Source: Nocardia higoensis NBRC 100133
Lineage (GTDB): Bacteria; Actinomycetota; Actinomycetes; Mycobacteriales; Mycobacteriaceae
DNA length: 35,744 nucleotides
NCBI RefSeq assembly: GCF_000308595.1
Contig: NZ_BAGA01000023.1
Span: 1 to 35,744 of the forward strand
Direction of reading: 5' to 3'
Part shown: in pieces, positions 7,837 through 17,081 of the stretch
How the letters are laid out: each line of letters begins with the position of its first letter
Position numbering within the stretch: the stretch's first letter is position 1
Notes under the pieces: model-generated
Seen by the model: only the letters and a program-made list of their open reading frames with translations
Database searches by the model: none
What the model was told of the DNA's origin: nothing
Program-made: the position numbers and the translations under genes

Positions 7837-10188
7837 GTGGTGCGCGCGAAGTTCGACGGCGGTCCGGGCGGAGCCGCGATCGAGGTGGCGCTGAGCAACC
7901 TCGACAAGGTGCTCTACCCGGAAACCGGAACCACCAAGGGCGAAGTCATCGCGTACTACACGGCCATCGCCCCGGCGATCCTGCCGCATCTGGCCGGGCG
8001 CCCGGTCACCAGGAAGCGCTGGCCCAACGGCGTGGACGAGCCCTCCTTCTTCGAGAAGAACCTGCCGGAGCACGCGCCGGCCTGGCTGGCCCGCCGGGTG
8101 ATCGAGCACAGCGACCGCCGGGTCACCTATCCGCTGCTCGAGTCCGAGGCGGGCATGGCCTGGCTCGGCCAGCAGGCCGCGCTCGAAATCCATGTGCCGC
8201 AATGGCGTATCGCCGGGCATCGGCCGGGACCCGCCACCCGGATCGTGTTCGACCTCGATCCCGGTCCCGGCGCCGGCCTGCCGGAATGCGCCGAGGTGGC
8301 GCTCGCGGTGAAGGAGATCATCGAGGGCGCGGGCCTGCGCGCGTACCCGGTCACCAGCGGCAGCAAAGGAATTCACCTCTACGTCCCGCTGGATCGGGAG
8401 ATCGGCTCCGGCGGCGCGTCCACCGTCGCCAGACAGCTGGCCACCGAGTTGGAGAAACTGCGTCCCGATCTGGTCACCGCCACCATGGCCAAGGCGGTGC
8501 GCAAGGGCAAGGTGCTGCTGGACTGGAGTCAGAACAACCCCGCCAAGACCACCATCTCGCCGTACTCGCTGCGTGGCCGCGCCCATCCCGATGTGGCCGC
8601 CCCGCGCACCTGGGCCGAGATCGGGGACACCGCGACCCTGCGCCACCTGCGTTTCGACGAGGTGCTGGCGCGCTGGCGCGACGACGGCGATCTGCTCGCC
8701 GAGCTCGATCCGCCGCTCACCGTCTCCGCCGCCCGGCACGACGACGACGCGCTGGCGAAGTACCGCTCCATGCGCGACCCCGCCCGCACCCCCGAACCCG
8801 TTCCGGCCGATCCGCCTGCCCCGGGCTCCGGCGACCGTTTCGTCGTCCAGGAGCACCACGCCCGCCGTCTGCACTGGGATGTGCGCCTGGAACGCGACGG
8901 CGTCCTCGCCTCCTGGGCGGTGCCCAAGGGCCCGCCCACCTCCCCGTCGCAGAACCGCCTGGCCGTGCGCACCGAGGATCACCCGCTGGAATATCTCACC
9001 TTCCACGGCACCATTCCGACAGGTGAATACGGCGGCGGCGAGATGACCATCTGGGACACCGGCACCTACGAGACCGAGAAGTGGCGTGACGACGAGGTGA
9101 TCGTCCGCTTCCACGGCAACATCCTCACCGGCCGCTTCGCCCTCATCCGCACCCGGGCCGACCAGTGGTTGATGCATCTGATGCGGGATCAACCCCCGGC
9201 GGTGAAACCGCCCGAGGCCCCGGCAGCGGGCGTGGCGCCCGGGGCGCAACGGCCTGCGGATGCGCGGGGCCACGGCTCCGACAGCGCTGCCGGGCGGGTC
9301 GCCGCACCGTTCCCGCGTGATCTCGCGCCCATGCTGGCCACTCCGGGCGAGGTGGCCGAACTCGACCCCGCGCACTGGTGCTTCGAGACGAAATGGGACG
9401 GCTTCCGGGTCCTGGCCTGCCTCGACGGCGAAGATCTCGTCCTGCGCAGCCGCACCGGCGCGGACGTGACCGCCCGATACCCCCGATTCGCCGCGGCCGC
9501 CGCCGAACTGTCCGGCCACCGGGTGGTCCTCGACGGCGAGATGGTGGTGTTCGACGAACACGGCGTGCCCGATATCGGTCTGCTGCAAGCAGATCCGGCT
9601 CGCGCCGAGTTCGTGGCCTTCGACCTGCTGTATCTGGACGGAACCTCGTTGGTGCGCAAGCGGTTCGCCGATCGCCGCCGGGTGCTCGAAGCCCTCGCCG
9701 CGATAGCTCCGTCGCTGCGGGTCCCGCCGCCGCTGGCGGAGGACGGGGCCGAGGCCGTGCGGCTCAGCGAGGAGCGCGGGCTGGAGGGCGTGCTGGCCAA
9801 GCGGTACGACTCGGTCTACCTGCCGGGCAAGCGCGGCCGGGCCTGGCTCAAGCACCGCAACTGGCGCACGCGCGAGGTGGTCGTCGGCGGGTACCGGCGC
9901 AGCGCGGCGCGCGACTTCGCTTCGCTGCTGGTCGGAATCCCGTTCGACGACAAGCTGATCTACGCGGGCCGGGTCGGCACCGGCTTCTCCGATGCGGACA
10001 TGCGCGAACTGGGTCCGCGGCTGCGGTCCTCGCGGCGTTCGTCCTGTCCGTTCACCACCGAACTCACCGCCGCCGAGCGCAAGGACGCGGTGTGGGTGGA
10101 TCCGGTGATCACCGGCCGGGTGCGGTTCATGAAATGGACCGAGACCGGGCGACTCTGGCATCCGGCCTGGCTCGGCGAAGACCGCTGA
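7837..10188 (+). CDS. ligD: LigD: polymerase / 3'-phosphoesterase / ATP-dependent DNA ligase for NHEJ
   Basis: A 783-residue three-domain enzyme in the mycobacterial order. The polymerase/primase domain (about 15-300) has metal-binding Asp139 and Asp141 (FDLD) and Asp229 (LLDW). The phosphoesterase domain (about 332-450) has His340, His346 and Asp348 in EHHARRLHWDVRLE. An Ala/Pro-rich linker (about 452-492) leads to the ligase domain (about 495-783) with nucleotidyl lysine Lys519 in KWDG and the later DGEMV and EGVLAKR motifs. It repairs double-strand breaks with Ku, whose gene is not in this window. The start may be GTG 7837 or the adjacent GTG 7840. Length is close to M. tuberculosis LigD (about 760 residues). 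Confidence 0.95.
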   Translation: MVRAKFDGGPGGAAIEVALSNLDKVLYPETGTTKGEVIAYYTAIAPAILPHLAGRPVTRKRWPNGVDEPSFFEKNLPEHAPAWLARRVIEHSDRRVTYPLLESEAGMAWLGQQAALEIHVPQWRIAGHRPGPATRIVFDLDPGPGAGLPECAEVALAVKEIIEGAGLRAYPVTSGSKGIHLYVPLDREIGSGGASTVARQLATELEKLRPDLVTATMAKAVRKGKVLLDWSQNNPAKTTISPYSLRGRAHPDVAAPRTWAEIGDTATLRHLRFDEVLARWRDDGDLLAELDPPLTVSAARHDDDALAKYRSMRDPARTPEPVPADPPAPGSGDRFVVQEHHARRLHWDVRLERDGVLASWAVPKGPPTSPSQNRLAVRTEDHPLEYLTFHGTIPTGEYGGGEMTIWDTGTYETEKWRDDEVIVRFHGNILTGRFALIRTRADQWLMHLMRDQPPAVKPPEAPAAGVAPGAQRPADARGHGSDSAAGRVAAPFPRDLAPMLATPGEVAELDPAHWCFETKWDGFRVLACLDGEDLVLRSRTGADVTARYPRFAAAAAELSGHRVVLDGEMVVFDEHGVPDIGLLQADPARAEFVAFDLLYLDGTSLVRKRFADRRRVLEALAAIAPSLRVPPPLAEDGAEAVRLSEERGLEGVLAKRYDSVYLPGKRGRAWLKHRNWRTREVVVGGYRRSAARDFASLLVGIPFDDKLIYAGRVGTGFSDADMRELGPRLRSSRRSSCPFTTELTAAERKDAVWVDPVITGRVRFMKWTETGRLWHPAWLGEDR

Positions 10189-10301
10189 GCCCGCGGCCAT
10201 CGCGTCGGAGGAGAATTCGCTCACTGATAGCTGGCGACCGGTCGGCGGTGCTGAGTATGGTGAGCGCGCGGTGATTCTTTATCGAGAACGAGGAGTACAC
10301 G

Positions 10302-10481
10302 GTGGATTTCAAGAACCTGGCCGGTAAGGCGATGGACCTCGCGGCGCAGAATGCCGACAAGGTCGACGCGGTCATCGACAAGGCCGGCGACGTGGTGGAC
10401 GAGAAGACCGGCGGCAAGTTCGCCGGGCAGGTGGACGCGGCTCAGGACGCCGCGAAGAACGCGATCCGCCAGCAGGGCTGA
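10302..10481 (+). CDS. MT0933 (Rv0909)-like antitoxin family protein
   Basis: A 59-residue, charged helical protein starting at GTG 10302 behind GAGGAG. It shows the repeated pattern of the MT0933-like antitoxin family: NADKVDAVIDKAGDVVDEKTGGK followed by FAGQVDAAQDAAKN (quoted in parts; residues 17-53). In M. tuberculosis this protein is paired with toxin Rv0910, an SRPBCC-fold protein. No such gene follows here: the next thing is a strong terminator and a convergent gene. It may be an orphan with another role. It lies 113 bases after ligD and probably has its own promoter. Confidence 0.85.
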   Translation: MDFKNLAGKAMDLAAQNADKVDAVIDKAGDVVDEKTGGKFAGQVDAAQDAAKNAIRQQG

Positions 10482-10507
10482 TCTCGTACCGCTGCGGCGG
10501 AGACGAA

Positions 10508-10547
10508 AAAGCGGCGTGCGCCGGGACTGCCCGGCGCGCGCCGCTTT
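10508..10547. terminator. Strong bidirectional terminator
   Basis: An 18-bp hairpin (arms 10508-10525 and 10530-10547) with a single G-U wobble and a 4-base loop. It is flanked by A-rich bases on the left and T-rich bases on the right, so each strand ends in a U-run. It separates the convergent antitoxin gene and the secreted-protein gene that stops at 10561. Confidence 0.9.
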
Positions 10548-10560
10548 CGTGTGGGGGTGG

Positions 10561-11211
10561 TCAGTTGGCCGCGCGGCCGGTCTGATCCATCCACTTCGTG
10601 GTGCCGGGCTCGGCCGTCAGGGTCTGGATGAGGTCGATACCGGCGATGACCAGGGCCGGTCCGCCGACGATGATCGTTCCGATGATGCCGCCGACCGAGG
10701 CGAAGGTCGGCACCGTCGCGAGCGCGAGCGCCCCGCCGGCCAGGCCGATCAGGCCGACGACACCACCGACGACCAGCCCGACGAATCCACCGATGGCGGT
10801 GGCGATGCCGAACTGCGTGGCGAAGGTGTCCATCGCCCGCCGGTTCTCCTCCAGCGAGGCGACCGGGGTGACCGGCACCGGACGGGCCTGTGAGACGTCC
10901 TTCACGACAGTGAGTTCGAGCGTCCGGTTCTCGTCGCTGACCTGATGTCCCAGCGGGTACTCCAAGCCGTCCTGCCGGAATGCCAGAGGGAAGGAGACCA
11001 GGGTGTTGTCGGCCGCGTCCTTGACCTCGACGATGCCGTTGTCCGTCCGGAAGGTGCCGTTGGTGAGAGTGGTGACGATCTTCTCGCCGACGAGCTTCGC
11101 CTCGTAACCGACATCCGGTACCGCTGCCGGCTCGGCGTGGGCGGTGCTCGCGCCGACGGTGACGGCGGCGATCAGCGGTACCAGGACCGCGGAGAGCTTG
11201 CGCATGCGCAT
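10561..11211 (-). CDS. Secreted/membrane protein with glycine-rich hydrophobic tail, unknown function
   Basis: A 216-residue protein with a clear signal peptide (MRMRK then a hydrophobic stretch; predicted cut after STAHA at residue 26). A beta-rich region (about 27-105) containing NGTFRTDNGIVEVKD follows, then a C-terminal part with two long hydrophobic Gly-rich segments (about 134-167 and 172-198) of glycine-zipper type. It resembles Nocardia-type hypothetical proteins in which a beta domain precedes a glycine-zipper membrane hairpin. A role in the cell envelope is inferred only from topology. A second protein of similar design lies at 27776-28213. The strong terminator at 10508-10547 serves this gene too. 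Confidence 0.8.
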   Translation of the reverse strand: MRMRKLSAVLVPLIAAVTVGASTAHAEPAAVPDVGYEAKLVGEKIVTTLTNGTFRTDNGIVEVKDAADNTLVSFPLAFRQDGLEYPLGHQVSDENRTLELTVVKDVSQARPVPVTPVASLEENRRAMDTFATQFGIATAIGGFVGLVVGGVVGLIGLAGGALALATVPTFASVGGIIGTIIVGGPALVIAGIDLIQTLTAEPGTTKWMDQTGRAAN

Positions 11212-11729
11212 GCGAGGAATCCAATCTTCATGAGGTCGAGCCCTACGAAGTCCATTCCGGCGAGAAAAGCTCCCCTCGACGCCGGGATGGACGTGATGTG
11301 ATCCACAGAACAGCTACGTCACCGTAACCTTACTGAACCCTTATGCATTCTCGTACATGAAACCCCGGTTTCAGGGGCATTCGAAAAAAAGTAGTTCGTT
11401 CGCACGACAGCGGACCCGGGTGATAGCCGCCCCGAATGAGGCCAGCTCGTAATAGGTGAGAGCGCCGTTCTGTGATCGCCGCAACATCGCGCCGCGGTGC
11501 CGACTTCGGCGACGTCGCGTTATGTGGGGCGGCTATTTTCGGCTGGGAATCTCGCTCGAAATCGGCGACGGGCACCGGTGTCCAGCCCGAAACTGGGGGC
11601 ATCCACAATCTGGACGGTCTGTTTCTGCAATCGGTCAGCTACTGGTCGTTTGTCCACTCTGTGATCGGCCGGCGTCGCACCCGGGCGAGCCCCGATTCCG
11701 ACCTCGCTCTCGGGCCGGAATCGCCGGGC
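11212..11729. other. 518-base intergenic stretch with no supported gene
   Basis: Between the start of the secreted-protein gene and the end of the ecfT gene there is no frame with family resemblance or a convincing ribosome site. The part at 11320-11400 is AT-richer than its surroundings and includes a seven-A run near 11385; it probably holds the promoter of the minus-strand secreted-protein gene. Nothing else can be assigned. Confidence 0.5.
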
Positions 11730-12467
11730 TCAGACGAGCAGATCGACCGCAACCGCCCCCGCGCCCGCGAGCACCACGAGGGCCAGCGCCAGCGCGTCGC
11801 GACGGGTCGGGGCGGCCGGGTGGGCGGTCAGCTCGCCGGTGCCGCCGCGCGCGGTGATCGCCTCGCCCAGTTCGACGGCTCGTCGTGAAGCCACCGCCAT
11901 TGCCGCGGTGAGGATGTCGATGACGGGGCTGTCGGTGGCGCGATCGAGCAGCCGCTCCTTGGGCCGCAGCTTGCGGGCTGCCCGCAGGATCCGGATCTCC
12001 TCGAGCAACAACGGCAGGCCGCGCAGCGTCAGCGCGACCACCACCGCCCACTCGTCCAGCGGCACTTTGATTTTGCGCAGCGGAGCGCCGAGTTTGGCCA
12101 GCGCAGGCGCGATCTCACCCATCGGGGTGGTCCACGCGATCAGCAACGACGCCGCCACCAGGACGAAGCCGAACAGCACCACCTGTGCGTAGCGCAGCAC
12201 CGCCGCCCCGCCCATGGGCAGATTGATCAGCGCGCCCGCCGCGATCAACGCCCAGAACCACAGCGGCAGGCGCGGCACCGTGCCCAGCGGCAGCCGCGCG
12301 ATCGCACCGACCGCGATCAGGAAGACGGTCATCACGCCCAGCACCGTCCAGGACGGCCAGAACATCAGCAGCAGGCTGAGCAGGAAGGCGGCGATCATCT
12401 TGGTGCCCGCCCACAGCCGGTGCACCGGGCTGTCCACCGGGACGCGGCGCAGCAGAATGGTGCTCAT
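11730..12467 (-). CDS. ecfT: ECF transporter transmembrane (T) component EcfT
   Basis: A 245-residue integral membrane protein of the CbiQ/EcfT family (Rv2325c-like). It has several hydrophobic segments (about 25-55, 68-85, 93-112, 140-155, 223-243) and the cytoplasmic coupling helices typical of EcfT, with an Ala-Arg motif in LRAARKLRPK (about 162-170) and the second in TARGGT (205-210), which contact the ATPases. ATG 12467 overlaps the stop of the upstream ATPase gene (ATGA at 12464-12467), so the two products are translationally coupled and form one transporter. Confidence 0.92.
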   Translation of the reverse strand: MSTILLRRVPVDSPVHRLWAGTKMIAAFLLSLLLMFWPSWTVLGVMTVFLIAVGAIARLPLGTVPRLPLWFWALIAAGALINLPMGGAAVLRYAQVVLFGFVLVAASLLIAWTTPMGEIAPALAKLGAPLRKIKVPLDEWAVVVALTLRGLPLLLEEIRILRAARKLRPKERLLDRATDSPVIDILTAAMAVASRRAVELGEAITARGGTGELTAHPAAPTRRDALALALVVLAGAGAVAVDLLV

Positions 12468-14539
12468 CGGTGACTCCCGTCCTGGTATTCCCACGTGTGC
12501 GCGGGGTGTGGACGCGCCGCGGCCGGGTCGGCCACGATCCGGCCCTCGCGCAGATGCACGGTGCGATCGCACACCGCGGACATGTCCTCGACATCGTGGG
12601 AGATGACGATCAGGGTGAGCCCGGAATCGCGCAGCCGTGCCAGCAGCTCGACGATATCGGCGCGGCCCTCCGGATCCAGCCCGGCCAGCGGCTCGTCGAG
12701 CACCACCACCTGGGGATGACTGGCCACGATGGCCGCCAGCACCACCCGCTTGGCCTGTCCGCCGCTGAGCTCCTCGATCGAGCGGGCCGCGAGCGCCCGG
12801 TCCAGCCCCACGGCGTCCAGCGCCCGCCCGACCGCGCCCGATCCGGTGGCCCGCCCACCCCAGTCGCCGATCTCCGCGCCCACGGTCTGTTTCTGCAATT
12901 GCAGCCGCGAATGCTGGAAGGCCAGCGCCACCCGGCCGATCTGCCGGGCCACCGGCTTGCCGCCGAGCAGGCACTCGCCGGAGCTGGGGGTGACCAGCCC
13001 CGCCATGATCCAGGCCAGCGTCGACTTGCCGGAGCCGTTGCCCCCGACCACCAGCAGTGCCTCGCCCTGACGCACGGTGAGGTCGAGTCCGTGCAGGGCG
13101 GGCGCCTCCCACGGCGTGCCCCGGTTGTAGGTGTGCCGGACATCGCGCAGTTCCAGCACCGGCGGGCCCATCGACGTACGCCGCGCGCCGCGCGCGGGCT
13201 GCGGCCAGGCGGGCAGGCGCTCGACCATCCGGCCCGCGCCCAGGTGCACGACCCGGTCGGCGGCGGCCGCGTCGGCCTCGTGGTGGGTCACCAGCACCAC
13301 CGCCATGCGGTGCCGGGCGGGCAGTTCGCGTAGCAGCGCGACCAGATCCCGGCGGCCCCGGGGGTCGATCATCGAGGTCGCCTCGTCGGCGATCAGCAGC
13401 GCGGGCCTGCGGGCCAGCGCGGCGGCCACCGCGAGGCGCTGCTGCTGACCGCCCGACAGCGTCGCGGTCTCCCGCCCGCCCATGCCGTCCAGGCCCACTT
13501 CGCGCAGCAACCCGTCCACGTCCACCTGCGCGGCCAGCTCGGTGGGCAACCCCCACACCACGTCGTCGGCGACCAGCACGCCCAGCGTCTGGCTCTCCGG
13601 CCGTTGCAGCACCAGGGCCGTGCCGCCCAGATGCCCGAGCCCCGCCGACCCGGGCCGCAGCACCTCGCCGCTGGTGGGCGGCAGACCCGCCAGCAGCCGG
13701 GTGAGCGTGGACTTGCCCGAGCCGTTGTGCCCGACCACGGCGACGAACTCGCCCGCGGCCACGGTCAGATCGATCCCGGACAGCGCGTCGACGTGCGCGC
13801 CGGGATAGCGGAAGCCCGCTCCCCGCAAGGTCACCGGCAGCGGACCGATCGGCCGCTCGTCGGCGGGGGCGTCGAGCCGGTCGCGGCTGGGCAGCCAGGC
13901 CAGCCGGTCCAGGATCGAACCAAGCACGAACCACGAGCACACCGCGCTGACCAGCACGCCGACCACCACACCACTGCCGACATAGAGCCACCACCAGTGC
14001 AGCACCGCCTCAGTGGCCGAGTCCACCGCCCGTCCGAGCGACTCCAGTTCCGGCCTGCTCTCGGCGATCTTGCGCACCCCGCCCGCGGTGTTGCGCACAG
14101 TGTCGAACAGCAGCTCTCTGGTCTTGGCGAACACCAGCAGCGACCCGACCGAGAACGCCGCCCACGCCAGCCCGGCCACCAGTGCCGCCAGGCAGGCCGT
14201 CGGCAGGCCGCGACCGTGCCGCTTGACCCCGCCGATGATGCCGCCGATGGTGGCGGTGCTGACCACGCCGAGCGCGGGCATCACGCCGGCCGCCACGAAG
14301 GTCACCAGTGTCGCCGCGACCGTCGCGGTGACCAGCGCGCGGATCCGGTACCGATGCGCGAGCATGCCCATCGGCACCGCGGCCACCAACTGCAGCGCCG
14401 CCGCGAACGGCACCACCGAGCCGACGGTGATCAGGCCGACGGTGACGCCGCCGAGTACCGCGCCCACGGCCAGTTCGATCGGCCGCAGCGGCCCGCGTTG
14501 CCCGGGACCGGTGACGAGCTCGGTCGGCGTTTCACTCAC
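12464..14539 (-). CDS. ECF transporter: membrane S-like domain fused to two ABC ATPases
   Basis: A 691-residue protein (Rv2326c-like). The N-terminal about 215 residues hold several membrane segments (23-60, 66-105, 115-136, 183-208) and probably act as the substrate-binding S component. The first ATPase has Walker A GHNGSGKST at 270-278, LSGGQ 361-365 and Walker B LLIADEA 381-387; the second has GGNGSGKST 499-507, LSGGQ 591-595 and VVVLDEP 611-617. Both carry the switch histidine. Together with EcfT it makes a complete importer from two genes; the vitamin or metal imported cannot be read from sequence and no riboswitch is seen. GTG 14539 was chosen because the protein becomes family-like there; a start at 14572 is possible. 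Confidence 0.92.
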   Translation of the reverse strand: MSETPTELVTGPGQRGPLRPIELAVGAVLGGVTVGLITVGSVVPFAAALQLVAAVPMGMLAHRYRIRALVTATVAATLVTFVAAGVMPALGVVSTATIGGIIGGVKRHGRGLPTACLAALVAGLAWAAFSVGSLLVFAKTRELLFDTVRNTAGGVRKIAESRPELESLGRAVDSATEAVLHWWWLYVGSGVVVGVLVSAVCSWFVLGSILDRLAWLPSRDRLDAPADERPIGPLPVTLRGAGFRYPGAHVDALSGIDLTVAAGEFVAVVGHNGSGKSTLTRLLAGLPPTSGEVLRPGSAGLGHLGGTALVLQRPESQTLGVLVADDVVWGLPTELAAQVDVDGLLREVGLDGMGGRETATLSGGQQQRLAVAAALARRPALLIADEATSMIDPRGRRDLVALLRELPARHRMAVVLVTHHEADAAAADRVVHLGAGRMVERLPAWPQPARGARRTSMGPPVLELRDVRHTYNRGTPWEAPALHGLDLTVRQGEALLVVGGNGSGKSTLAWIMAGLVTPSSGECLLGGKPVARQIGRVALAFQHSRLQLQKQTVGAEIGDWGGRATGSGAVGRALDAVGLDRALAARSIEELSGGQAKRVVLAAIVASHPQVVVLDEPLAGLDPEGRADIVELLARLRDSGLTLIVISHDVEDMSAVCDRTVHLREGRIVADPAAARPHPAHTWEYQDGSHR

Positions 14540-14696
14540 GCGACAAGTGTGCCAGCCGGGCCACCGGGGCACCCGGCGCGGCGGACTTCACCGAGGCCCG
14601 GCACGCAGGGCACGCGCCGATCGCGGCGGCCGGGCCGGCAACGCCGCCGGCGGTGCCGCGACGCCGCGTTGCCGTGCCGGCGCCGGGTGTTCCTCG

Positions 14697-16220
14697 TCAG
14701 GAGGCGGGCGCCAGCAGATAGTCGTCGGGGTCGAGGGTCCTGACCCGGCGGCGGTAGCTGGTGACCGTGCCCGGCCAGTTGTTGGTGATCCGCCCGGCGG
14801 CATCGCGGTACCAGCTCGAGCAGAAATTCCACGGGGTGCGGTCCAGCCGATCCTGCAGGTCACGGTTGAACTTCTCCTCCCGCTCGGCCTTCACCTCGAG
14901 CACATGCCCCGGGCGCTCGGCGAGCAGCCGCACCGCCTGGCCGATGTAGCGCGCCTGCGTCTCGATCATGGCGATGATCGACCCGACGCCCAGATTGGTG
15001 TTGGGCCCGTAGATCATGAACATGTTGGGGAAGTCCGGCACAGCCATGCCGTAGTAGGCGTGCGCGCCGCCCGCCCAGGCCGAGGAGAGCTCGCGCCCGT
15101 CCCGCCCGCGCACCCGCATGGGCCACAGGAACTCGGTGCCCTTGAACCCGGTGCCGTAGATGATCACGTCGGCCTCGTGCACCGTTCCGTCGGCGGTGCG
15201 CACTCCGGTCTCGGTGATCTCGGTGATCGGCTCGGTCTCCACGGTGACATTCGGCTGGGTGAGCGCGGGAAAGTAGTCCTCGGAGAACAGGACTCGCTTG
15301 CACGCGATCGGATAGTCCGGCGTGAGCTTGTCCCGCAGCACCGGATCGGAGACCTGTTTGCGCAGGTGCCTGGTCGCAATCTTCGTCACCACCGAGGCGA
15401 TCCACGGCGCCTCCACCAGTCCCAGCGACAGGAACTCGGCCAGCGTCCACCAGCCCAGCCGTTCCACCGAGAGCGCGCCGGGAATGCGCGCGAACAGCTT
15501 GTGCTGCATCGGGGTGTAATCGGTGTCGAACTTCGGCACCACCCAGGCCGCACTGCGCTGGAACAGCGTCAGATGCTCGACCTGCGGCTGGATCCGCGGC
15601 ACGTACTGGACGGCGCTGGCCCCGGTGCCGATGCAGGCCACCCGCTTCCCGGCGAGATCCACCTCGTGATCCCACAGCGCCGAGTGGAAGGAGGCCCCGC
15701 GGAAACTGTCCACGCCGGGGATGTCGGGCATGGCGGGCCGGGACAATTGCCCCACCGCCGCGATCAGCACATCGGCGCGGTAGGTGTTCCCGTCGGTGGT
15801 CCGCACCGTCCACCGTCCGGCGCCCGGCGCGGCCCGGCCCTGGCCGTCCCCGTCGGCGCCCGGCTGCCCATCGTGGCCGGCCTGCCGTTCGTCGAATACC
15901 GCCTCGGTGACCTGCGCGCCGAACCGGATGCGCTCGAGCAGCCCGTGCCTGCGCGCGACTTCGCGCAGGTAATCGTGGATCGCGGCCTGCCCCGAGTAGC
16001 GCTGTGGCCAGTCGGGCTTGGGCTCGAAGGAATACGAGTACAGCGGTGACGGCACGTCACAGGCGGCGCCGGGATAGGTGTTCTCCCGCCACACCCCGCC
16101 CAGATCGCCCGCGCGTTCGAGGATGGTGACCTCGTCGAACCCGTGGCGCCGCAATTCGATCGCCACGCCGATTCCGCCGAAACCGGCGCCGATGACGAGC
16201 ACCGAAGGAGCTGGACCCAT
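14697..16220 (-). CDS. Baeyer-Villiger-type flavin monooxygenase (first copy)
   Basis: A 507-residue FAD- and NADPH-dependent monooxygenase. The FAD-binding GAGFGG is at 11-16, the conserved GGVWRENTYPGAACDVPS at 41-58, the type I BVMO fingerprint FRGASFHSALWD (FxGxxxHxxxW) at 173-184, the NADPH-binding GTGASA at 198-203 and GTGFKGTEF near the C-terminal third. Such enzymes insert oxygen into ketones to give esters or lactones; the substrate is unknown. It starts at ATG 16220 behind GAGGAGAG. A Gly/Asp-rich stretch at about 113-136 is absent from the otherwise very similar protein at 33349-34812. Confidence 0.93.
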   Translation of the reverse strand: MGPAPSVLVIGAGFGGIGVAIELRRHGFDEVTILERAGDLGGVWRENTYPGAACDVPSPLYSYSFEPKPDWPQRYSGQAAIHDYLREVARRHGLLERIRFGAQVTEAVFDERQAGHDGQPGADGDGQGRAAPGAGRWTVRTTDGNTYRADVLIAAVGQLSRPAMPDIPGVDSFRGASFHSALWDHEVDLAGKRVACIGTGASAVQYVPRIQPQVEHLTLFQRSAAWVVPKFDTDYTPMQHKLFARIPGALSVERLGWWTLAEFLSLGLVEAPWIASVVTKIATRHLRKQVSDPVLRDKLTPDYPIACKRVLFSEDYFPALTQPNVTVETEPITEITETGVRTADGTVHEADVIIYGTGFKGTEFLWPMRVRGRDGRELSSAWAGGAHAYYGMAVPDFPNMFMIYGPNTNLGVGSIIAMIETQARYIGQAVRLLAERPGHVLEVKAEREEKFNRDLQDRLDRTPWNFCSSWYRDAAGRITNNWPGTVTSYRRRVRTLDPDDYLLAPAS

Positions 16221-16352
16221 GTGACTCTCCTCACCCTGGCCGATGCCTCAACTGTAGAGGTGCGGCAGGTCCCGCCCATGCCCTTTCAGCGGGCCGGGCC
16301 GCTGCCCTGTGGACAACGACCGCGCTGTGGATATCCGGAGATCAGCCGTGGC

Positions 16353-17018
16353 TCACGCGTGCTCGCCGCGCCCTTCCCGGCTGCCCGAGTAGGCCAGCTC
16401 GCGCACCCGGCCGACCACCTCGGGCAGCAGGCGCACATCGTCGGGATGGTTCATCACCGGATCGAAGAAGTCGGTCCGATAGTCGCCCGCGTCCACCGGG
16501 TGCAGGGTGACCTCGGCGATCTTGCGCGGTCGTCCCGCCAGGCCCGCGGCGAACAGCGTGAACTCGAGCGGCGTCGCGCGCACATGTGCGGCCAGATCGT
16601 TCAGCGACGGGGACGCGGGCTGTTCGCCGGTCGGCTCGGCGAACAGCCAGACCGGGGAGTCGGCGCCGAGCCGGTAGGGCATCAGGCTGCCGTAGCGCGC
16701 ACTGCGCCAGCCGCGCGCCGGGGTGACCAGGAACCGGCTCAGCAGGCCCTCGCCGGTGGTGGCCAGCGCGAGATCGAACGGTTTGTCGTCGCGATCGAGC
16801 ACCCGCAGCGCCAGCCCCAGCACGTCGGGCAGTCCGGAGGGGGTGCCGATGCCCTTGGACATGCGCGCGAGCACGGCGCGCTCGCCCTCGCCGAACAGGT
16901 CTTCGACCTCGGGCTCGGGGTGCAGTCTGCCCGAGAGCGGCAGGCCGTTCGGATGGAAGACGCGCGCGTGCCGCAGCCGGGCCACGCCCGCGAAGAACTG
17001 ACGGAAGAGCTGGGTCAT
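16353..17018 (-). CDS. Catalase-like fold protein of unknown function
   Basis: A 221-residue cytoplasmic protein. The stretch HARVFHPNGLPLSG (residues 17-30), followed by LARMSKGIGTPSGLPDVLGLALRV (in parts, about 50-73), recalls the heme-catalase core, where a histidine-led segment precedes an R-x-S strand and a D-x-x-G-x-A-L-R segment. It is much shorter than true catalases and resembles the small catalase-like heme proteins. Peroxide breakdown cannot be claimed. It lies 63 bases downstream of the phosphodiesterase-type gene on the same strand and may share its transcript. It could equally be an uncharacterised conserved family. Confidence 0.6.
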   Translation of the reverse strand: MTQLFRQFFAGVARLRHARVFHPNGLPLSGRLHPEPEVEDLFGEGERAVLARMSKGIGTPSGLPDVLGLALRVLDRDDKPFDLALATTGEGLLSRFLVTPARGWRSARYGSLMPYRLGADSPVWLFAEPTGEQPASPSLNDLAAHVRATPLEFTLFAAGLAGRPRKIAEVTLHPVDAGDYRTDFFDPVMNHPDDVRLLPEVVGRVRELAYSGSREGRGEHA

Positions 17019-17081
17019 GTGGCCGGGGTGCCCGGACCGGACCGGGTCAAACGGCCACGCGTGGCAATACTCCGCCCGGAT

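Noticed and set aside
6136..10224. 1362-codon open frame on the minus strand opposite echA6, the hydrolase gene and ligD
   Set aside because: It is a GC-bias mirror of three well-supported plus-strand genes, is low-complexity, and has no domain.
11330..11608. 92-codon minus-strand frame in the 518-base gap
   Set aside because: No ribosome site, no family resemblance, and composition not typical of coding DNA here.
14573..14696. GC-rich inverted repeats between the first BVMO and the ECF gene
   Set aside because: Many overlapping short GC palindromes are expected in such sequence; no single clear stem stands out.
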